Positions 62,168 through 64,000 of a DNA stretch of 64,000 nucleotides are shown here, piece after piece. Numbering within the stretch: position 1 is the first letter of the stretch; every line of letters begins with the position of its first letter. The DNA is from Riptortus pedestris. Its lineage: Eukaryota > Arthropoda > Insecta > Hemiptera > Alydidae. Under the pieces are notes generated by a model. It was not told the DNA's origin and did not search any database. It was given only the letters and a program-made list of their open reading frames with translations. The stretch is taken from the NCBI GenBank assembly GCA_019009955.1, contig CM032230.1:27842001-27906000 (forward strand). The letters are read 5' to 3'. The translations under genes were made by a program, and so were the position numbers.

Positions 62168-63356
62168 TAACAAATATTTAAAATTCTAGTTTTTTTCTTG
62201 TAATATTAGTGACAAAAAATAAAAATTAAAAAAGAGCAACGAAAATTTAGATTTGACCTTTGAAAATTAATAATAACCATCCTTTATTATCTACATTTAA
62301 AGTCATTAATGGTTTAAATTTTTATCTAAATGTTGTAAGTAAATAAAGTCTCAATTCTCAATAGTTAAATCCAACACCCCCTGACTAACCTTAAATGCAT
62401 AAAGTGGAAAATAATTTATAACAAATCCCAACATTTAGCTTACTTAAATAGTTAGAATAACATAGGTTTTGTTAGTTACAGTTATTGTTCTTATTAATTG
62501 TTCTTATGCTTTAATTTTATTACAGGTCCCAAGTCCAAGCAGAAAAGAGGTGCTGGGACCCCATTTACAAAGACTGATTGTGAGTTATATTTCTCAATAT
62601 AGTAACAAATATTTTTTTTTCTCTCTCTCTCACACACACACTGTGTGTGGTGTGTGCGCTTATATACATTCTCTTTAGGAAACAGTTAATACATTTTACC
62701 ACAGATGTTGTAGACATTTTTGTTGAAAACTTATTACTTTTATTTTTTTATGTCATGTGATTGATGATTTAGCTGTGTAGTCAGCAACTCGCCATCAGTG
62801 GGCAATCGCACTGAATTCTTTAATACAGTGTTTTTCTTCTAATGTACATTTTTGTTTTGGCTATTTATTGAAGTTATTTTCCTCCACATTCCATTTTTTT
62901 TTTTTCTAGTGAATCGGCGGATGCCTCTGGACTCATCTCAGAGTCCTCGACTTGTTTGCTTTTCATGCCAACAGATTCTTCCCGCTGATAGGATGTCACT
63001 TCACCTTGAACAAGAGCATGCCATTTCTCCAGAAGATGTCTCCAAATGTTCAACTTTATCAGGAGAATCTCAGTAAGTTTTTCTTATCATTTATTAGATA
63101 TTCATGTAAGTAGAAGTTCATAATGCACTCTACTCATCAAATTAGATTTACTATTGTATAACAAACTTCCATCTTCAAAGTATTTTATCTGCAAGGAGTT
63201 AGTTAAAGAAAGTTCTAAAATTTTTCCTTTTTTTCCAGTGATGGCCCAGTTCTTGGTGAGAGGCTCAAATCAAAAATGTCTTCAAAACTTGGGGACCTCC
63301 TGGACAGAGCAGTAAATAATCTTTTGCAGGCCAAACATAAACCAAACAACACGTAA
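33110..63356 (+). CDS. Multi-C2H2 zinc-finger nuclear protein, 15 coding exons (spliced, 2,541 aa)
   Basis: Spliced gene model built by eye. Fifteen exons bounded by AG/GT sites join with consistent phases (0,0,1,1,0,1,0,0,0,0,0,1,1,2) and total 7,623 coding bases before TAA, exactly 2,541 codons, which strongly supports the chain. Visible parts in order: CtBP-like AVDLSLK (residues 56–62); Pro/Ser-rich region (~110–140); seven zinc fingers (644–897); one finger each at 1116–1137 and 1186–1207; Arg-rich stretch 1222–1238; AT-hook RRGRPKGS (1661–1668); ten acidic/basic heptads (1883–1952); Lys-rich segment (~2040–2130); Pro-rich tail of exon 9; fingers at 2406–2427 and 2465–2485. Known of these families: C2H2 fingers and AT-hooks bind DNA, and basic clusters act as nuclear-localisation signals. 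Inferred: a DNA- or chromatin-binding regulator, possibly a corepressor recruiter. No orthologue recognised. The start is the first ATG in the first recognisable exon; the frame stays open upstream, so the true N-terminus or 5' UTR exons may lie further left. Confidence 0.88.
33302..35722 (+). other. Intron 1
   Basis: 2.4 kb, very AT-rich, GT at 33,302 and AG at 35,721. I see no recognisable transposon or coding-like block in it, unlike most other introns of this gene. Confidence 0.7.
35723..36067 (+). CDS. Exon 2 (residues 65–179), Pro/Ser-rich
   Basis: Acceptor AG at 35,721–35,722 after a T-rich tract; opens with VENCEAVEGRRPSLQ in phase 0. Contains a proline-rich low-complexity stretch (EPPPVPESSGSPTPPPSS) followed by a more ordered, charged segment ending in RWGIMKKDLDQ. 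The donor is ambiguous: CAG/GTATTG at 36,067 or AAG/GTATAC at 36,079. Both keep phase 0, so the second would simply insert four residues (VLLK). I used the first. Confidence 0.85.
37090..38160 (+). mobile_element. Family A copies in intron 2
   Basis: A fragment at ~37,110–37,280 (GGATCAAGTTTATTAAAGAC region) precedes a longer diverged copy at ~37,640–38,155. The latter has left tip ATTTCCTTGAAGGATAATCT, GTACTCGTGACACAATTTTC, TCTAGCAGTTGCATTTTTTG, and right end GATGCCCTTGCGTAACAGAC. Sense orientation relative to the host gene. Confidence 0.55.
38605..38761 (+). CDS. Exon 3 (residues 180–231)
   Basis: Acceptor TTTTTAAG ends at 38,604 and donor G/GTAAAT follows 38,761; 157 bases, ending in phase 1. 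Encodes VPKYIDEKKGAFPRPTALVN and onwards to SIKDWLHGSKEISPR. No domain recognised. The ordered, low-repeat composition and clean splice sites amid very AT-rich sequence argue that it is real although too short to appear as a long open frame. Confidence 0.85.
40298..42874 (+). CDS. Exon 4 (residues 232–1090), seven C2H2-type zinc fingers
   Basis: Large 2,577-base exon; acceptor TTTTCAG ends at 40,297, donor GAAG/GTAATT follows 42,874, phase 1 on both sides. Residues ~232–640 are Ser/Thr/Pro/Gln-rich and probably disordered. Fingers by first to last metal ligand: 41,533–41,598 (C-x2-C-x12-H-x4-H); 41,695–41,757 (C-x2-C-x12-H-x3-H); 41,812–41,874 (last ligand Cys, C2HC); 41,920–41,985; 42,010–42,078 (13-residue loop); 42,097–42,162; 42,238–42,294 (degenerate, ends H-K-C). 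A short polyproline run (PPPPPPPEK) separates fingers 3 and 4. Linkers are not the TGEKP type, so this is not a classical tandem KRAB-style array. The C-terminal ~190 residues have no recognised domain. Confidence 0.93.
43227..43274. repeat. 17-bp perfect inverted repeat in intron 4
   Basis: AATACATAAAGAAACTA at 43,227–43,243 and its exact complement at 43,258–43,274, 14-base loop. AT-rich; may be a minor remnant of a MITE. Confidence 0.55.
43945..44223. mobile_element. Inverted-repeat MITE/foldback element in intron 4
   Basis: Arms of ~80 bp: 43,945–44,027 (TATATGTTCTTCATAGTTTA to ATTCACATTGCCCT) and its reverse complement at ~44,140–44,223, with about one mismatch per eight bases. The ~110-base centre is GC-richer and unlike the arms. 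No ORF. The element ends about 80 bases before exon 5. Superfamily unclear; TA at the outer ends might be a target duplication. Confidence 0.7.
44304..44503 (+). CDS. Exon 5 (residues 1091–1157), one C2H2 finger
   Basis: Acceptor AATAATAG ends at 44,303 (weak pyrimidine tract); donor AAAACA/GTAGGT follows 44,503. Encodes an acidic lead (DDGEDKQEQE) and a finger YVCSACRWESP...CLWTMEDHKYLAH at residues 1116–1137 with ligands C-x2-C-x12-H-x4-H. Phase 1 in, phase 0 out, matching both neighbours. It sits about 80 bases downstream of the intron-4 inverted-repeat element. Confidence 0.85.
44905..44970. repeat. (TA)n microsatellite in intron 5
   Basis: TATATATGTATATATA... about 65 bases, not associated with a recognisable element. 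Confidence 0.9.
45498..45524 (-). mobile_element. SINE tail fragment in intron 5
   Basis: CATTTATTAACATCCACTTTTTGCTG-type sequence matches only the last ~27 bases of the SINE tail. Confidence 0.35.
46121..46421 (+). CDS. Exon 6 (residues 1158–1257), C2HC finger and Arg-rich basic region
   Basis: Very strong acceptor (long T/C run, CAG ending at 46,120); donor GATA/GTAAGT after 46,421. A finger-like module ISCTKCSKAGF...HVHILEC (residues 1186–1207) has Cys as its last ligand. It is followed by an Arg-rich stretch at 46,313–46,363 (six consecutive Arg, then TRRRPRRGLKR), a strong candidate nuclear-localisation or nucleic-acid-binding signal. A Pro-rich turn (GPAPPTPPS) lies before the finger. 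Confidence 0.9.
46590..46990 (+). pseudogene. Non-LTR retrotransposon (R1/I-like) RT relic in intron 6
   Basis: Plus-strand translation contains GAELIAFADDILFVFICK with the catalytic FADD box of reverse transcriptase, then FDWTDKN, a stop, LTFKPEKLN, and in a shifted frame IKKLNILKYLGLTVASKVRW. The order (FADD, W-x-x-x-[KN]-x-L-x-F-x-P-x-K, K-Y-L-G) is that of the RT palm/thumb region of R1/I/Jockey-type LINEs. At least one stop and one frameshift make it inactive. A GC-richer block to ~47,350 may be a further part. Confidence 0.72.
47689..47783 (+). CDS. Exon 7 (residues 1258–1289)
   Basis: Acceptor TATTACAG ends at 47,688; donor AAT/GTAAGG follows 47,783. Encodes TDTIQRMIANLPAKRVSRKV then FSGFDEEKARQN. 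Short helical-looking basic segment with no recognised domain. Phase 1 in and phase 0 out agree with neighbours. It continues the basic character of the end of exon 6. Confidence 0.82.
48165..48480 (+). mobile_element. Family A right-end fragments in intron 7
   Basis: Two short diverged right ends, near 48,172–48,215 (TTACTTAATTTATGTAGCTC / CTGTAGGACTTTTT) and 48,430–48,473 (GTGTTTAGTTTATGCAGCCT / GTGATGGACTTTTT). Confidence 0.4.
49000..49026 (+). CDS. Exon 8, 27-nt micro-exon (residues 1290–1298)
   Basis: Acceptor TTTCTTTAACAG ends at 48,999 and donor AAG/GTAACT follows 49,026. Encodes only RRILRNKKK. Both boundaries are phase 0, so inclusion or skipping keeps the frame. It adds a dense basic cluster between exons 7 and 9. 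Support is the good splice sites at both ends and composition matching the basic neighbourhood; a chance match cannot be excluded. Confidence 0.65.
49590..49985 (+). mobile_element. Family A remnant in intron 8
   Basis: Contains GGATCAAGTTTAACAATGTG, GAATTTGAAAAATTCCAAAT and the right-end ATGTGGGAAATCTGATTAAT. The frame of exon 9 happens to be open from about 49,937, through the end of this remnant. Confidence 0.45.
50195..53122 (+). CDS. Exon 9 (residues 1299–2274), charged region with AT-hook and heptads
   Basis: 2,928-base exon, phase 0 both sides; acceptor ATTTCTTTCAG ends at 50,194, donor AAG/GTAATG follows 53,122. Extremely Lys/Glu/Ser-rich with many KKE/SPK/KEE patches, hence probably disordered and phosphorylatable. 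An AT-hook core (RRGRPKGS) lies at 51,281–51,304, and a second basic-proline patch (KPKRKPRTIKKEE) near 51,445–51,477. Ten degenerate 7-residue repeats of SEKEVxx type lie at 51,947–52,156. Further poly-Lys patches run ~52,410–52,690, followed by a Pro/Ser-rich tail (WEPATPWEPPTPDPS). The reading frame stays open about 86 codons upstream of the acceptor, through transposon-derived intron; I do not count that part as coding. Confidence 0.92.
54143..54336 (+). mobile_element. tRNA-derived SINE in intron 9
   Basis: GGGGGCTCCGGTTAGCCATG head, GGGTTTGATTCCCACCTGGA B-box region, CTGGCTGGAAAAGGATGGTA body and AAAGGTGGCATAAATAAACA tail. Full-length with a small internal deletion; sense orientation to the host gene. 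Confidence 0.65.
54744..54878 (+). CDS. Exon 10 (residues 2275–2319)
   Basis: Acceptor TTCTTTTAG ends at 54,743; donor CAG/GTAATT follows 54,878; phase 0 both ends, 135 bases. Encodes LLNEPESTYTPLGLPSYSLA then DLQKAMGASDDEMAVLQQLGEASLQ. The second half looks like a short amphipathic helix, possibly a protein-interaction segment. No named domain. Confidence 0.85.
55323..55502 (+). CDS. Exon 11 (residues 2320–2379)
   Basis: Acceptor TTTATAG ends at 55,322 and donor CAG/GTTTGT follows 55,502; 180 bases, phase 0 both ends. Encodes ITSSDGPCTGSVKGCEGDDW and ends with a Pro-rich stretch (QPEPPQPLFPELSNEPPDVKAPQ). Being symmetric, it could be skipped without a frameshift. No domain recognised. Confidence 0.8.
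55615..56300 (+). mobile_element. Family A copy in intron 11 (5')
   Basis: Left tip ATTTCCACTAAGGAAATTAG at ~55,620, ATTCATGATGCAATTT, a (CA)n run replacing the usual TA microsatellite (55,739–55,772), CTCTAGCGGTTGCAATGTTT, and GATCATTACCAAACTCAAAC. The right part is degenerate and merges with a second fragment at 56,150–56,280. Confidence 0.55.
56529..57189 (+). mobile_element. Family A element, near-complete, in intron 11
   Basis: Left palindromic tip at 56,530–56,557, TA microsatellite 56,657–56,709, GGTTTAGAGGGGAGGATTTT, GTCGGATCGAAAAATTGTAC and right end GCCCCTGCGTGACGGATTTT. It ends about 240 bases before exon 12. Closest to the copy at 13.5–14.1 kb, sharing the subterminal GAGAGCTCTGGTGGCCGTTT. 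Confidence 0.7.
57428..57581 (+). CDS. Exon 12 (residues 2380–2430), C2H2 finger
   Basis: Acceptor TGACATAG ends at 57,427 (weak pyrimidine tract); donor GTGG/GTATGT follows 57,581; phase 1 out. After a Ser-rich lead it encodes a canonical finger VLCPSCSCHFM...ALQRHLAKAHP with ligands C-x2-C-x12-H-x4-H at residues 2406–2427. The finger validates frame and strand. Confidence 0.9.
57885..57902. repeat. Poly(G) run in intron 12
   Basis: A run of about 17–18 G in an otherwise AT-rich intron. Unusual length for this genome and a typical site of assembly or slippage error. Confidence 0.8.
60401..61018. mobile_element. piggyBac-type MITE in intron 12
   Basis: 618-bp element with TTAA on both sides (60,397–60,400 and 61,019–61,022) and terminal inverted repeats CCCTTAGGCTGC / GCAGTCTAAGGG (11 of 12 complementary). 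TTAA duplication with CCCT-starting ends is diagnostic of the piggyBac superfamily. Near the right end three sub-terminal repeats of about 43-base period carry TATATCAGTCTGTAGCA-like cores (60,899–61,012). No full transposase; on the minus strand a short acidic-serine stretch (RARESEGDSSSDLD, ~60,545–60,590) could be a remnant of a transposase N-terminus. Confidence 0.75.
62104..62167. repeat. (TA)n microsatellite in intron 12
   Basis: About 60 bases of TA with TATG interruptions near both ends. Confidence 0.9.
62526..62579 (+). CDS. Exon 13 (residues 2431–2448), short basic exon
   Basis: Acceptor TTTTATTACAG ends at 62,525 and donor GATT/GTGAGT follows 62,579; 54 bases, phase 1 in and out. 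Encodes PKSKQKRGAGTPFTKTD. Small but needed: without it phases still fit (54 is a multiple of three), so it may be alternatively used. Followed immediately by a TC/AC microsatellite in intron 13. Confidence 0.72.
62910..63072 (+). CDS. Exon 14 (residues 2449–2502), C2H2 finger
   Basis: Acceptor with a long T run, CTAG ending at 62,909; donor CA/GTAAGT follows 63,072, phase 2 out. Encodes RRMPLDSSQSPRLVCFSCQQ then ILPADRMSLHLEQEHAISPE. Finger ligands C-x2-C-x11-H-x4-H at residues 2465–2485, the last finger of the protein. Confidence 0.88.
63239..63356 (+). CDS. Exon 15 (residues 2503–2541) with stop
   Basis: Acceptor TTTTTTCCAG ends at 63,238; completes the split codon CA/T and encodes HDGPVLGERLKSKMSSKLGD then LLDRAVNNLLQAKHKPNNT, ending with TAA at 63,354–63,356. 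The stop overlaps a donor-like site (AACAC/GTAAAT at 63,353), so splicing onward to an exon beyond the window is possible. I see no such exon in the remaining 640 bases and prefer termination here. Confidence 0.75.
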
Positions 63357-64000
63357 ATACTTCAGTTTTTATTTTAATAATAATACTTTACTCAGTTATT
63401 TAGAGATCTTCTTGAGGTAACCTAGAGAAATAGAATGATTAAGCTCAAATAGTCTCTTATAAAATAGATCTGTCAATTTTCAGTTTTTCTTATTCCTGAA
63501 GAGATATGTAATACGAGAAACTAGTAGGTAATTAACCTTTATTTAATTAATGATGTGGTTCTTATTTACCTTCTCCCCAACTTGAAGTTTTGTAAATGGG
63601 TTTAGTGTGTGACTTATTTTATAGAATAAATCTTGAGATATAGGGGAAAGAAATCCATATCATTAGAAAGCCTATCAAAACACATATTATTTGACCCAAA
63701 AGTATAGATTTACTTACTTTTTTATGTTTTTATTTCCTTTTTTTCTTTCTTTTGTGATGTCAAAGAGTTTTTAATTTTTTTGTTTCAATGAAACAAAAAA
63801 ATAATAAAAATTGACTGTAGTTGTCACATGTTTTAATATTATGAACTTTCACTTTTCCTTCATATCCGAGACAAAGATTTCAATTGTACTGACTCTTGTT
63901 TTTTTTTTGAAAAAGTAATTATCTAATTCTGAGATTTTACAAACATGCCCATTGCCTACTTTCAAAGAATAATACATTAATTTGAAGCTCCTTCTTTTGC
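63357..64000 (+). other. Probable 3' UTR and downstream flank
   Basis: AT-rich sequence with no coding-like frame. AATAAA hexamers at 63,625–63,630 and 63,803–63,808 are candidate polyadenylation signals if the stop at 63,354 is used; in sequence this AT-rich they could also be chance. Confidence 0.4.

Overview
The window is eukaryotic nuclear DNA: AT-rich, intron-rich, dense in simple repeats and transposon remnants, with GT–AG introns and no prokaryotic features. The repeat content (Helitrons with the CTAG 3' hairpin, a tRNA-derived SINE, I/R1-like LINE relics, a piggyBac-type MITE) together with an arthropod-style C2H2 protein suggests an arthropod, most likely an insect. A hemipteran is my guess, but I cannot prove it from sequence alone.

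Layout. Positions 1–33,000 are essentially gene-free repeat country. They hold: a dispersed ~650-bp element here called family A, which recurs in many copies on both strands and into the gene's introns; one complete Helitron (2,473–3,796) followed by two more copies fused tail-to-tail into a large palindrome (about 3,855–5,841); about a dozen copies of a tRNA-like SINE; three short structures on the minus strand with a hammerhead-like core, as found in Penelope-like retroelements; a >200-bp (TC)n tract at ~26.95–27.2 kb; a retroposon with a visible 12-bp target-site duplication at 27.4–27.6 kb; a LINE reverse-transcriptase C-terminus relic at 32.2–32.4 kb; and a homogeneous 9 x 34-bp tandem array at 32,637–32,942. 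A few short reading frames here look coding-like but are unassigned: 1,618–1,699 (+); 13,232–13,393 (-); 27,931–28,039 (-); and an inverted pair at 1,201–1,344 (-) and 7,901–8,110 (+).

Positions 33,110–63,356 carry one large gene on the plus strand. I reconstruct 15 coding exons whose phases all join and give one 2,541-codon frame. It encodes a nuclear, multi-C2H2 zinc-finger protein: an N-terminal CtBP-type motif (AVDLSLK), proline/serine-rich spacers, seven fingers in the 2.6-kb exon 4, single fingers in exons 5 and 6, an arginine-rich basic stretch, a 9-residue micro-exon, a 2.9-kb lysine/glutamate-rich exon with an AT-hook and ten degenerate heptads, and two final fingers in exons 12 and 14. 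A sequence-specific chromatin or transcription regulator, probably a repressor, is the natural inference; I do not recognise a named orthologue.

The introns of this gene have absorbed transposons: family A in introns 2, 7, 8 and 11, an inverted-repeat MITE in intron 4, an R1/I-type LINE relic in intron 6, a SINE in intron 9, and a 618-bp piggyBac-type MITE in intron 12. The coding exons themselves are free of them. The last 650 bp are 3' UTR or downstream sequence with candidate polyadenylation signals. There are no rRNA genes, functional tRNA genes or CRISPR arrays.
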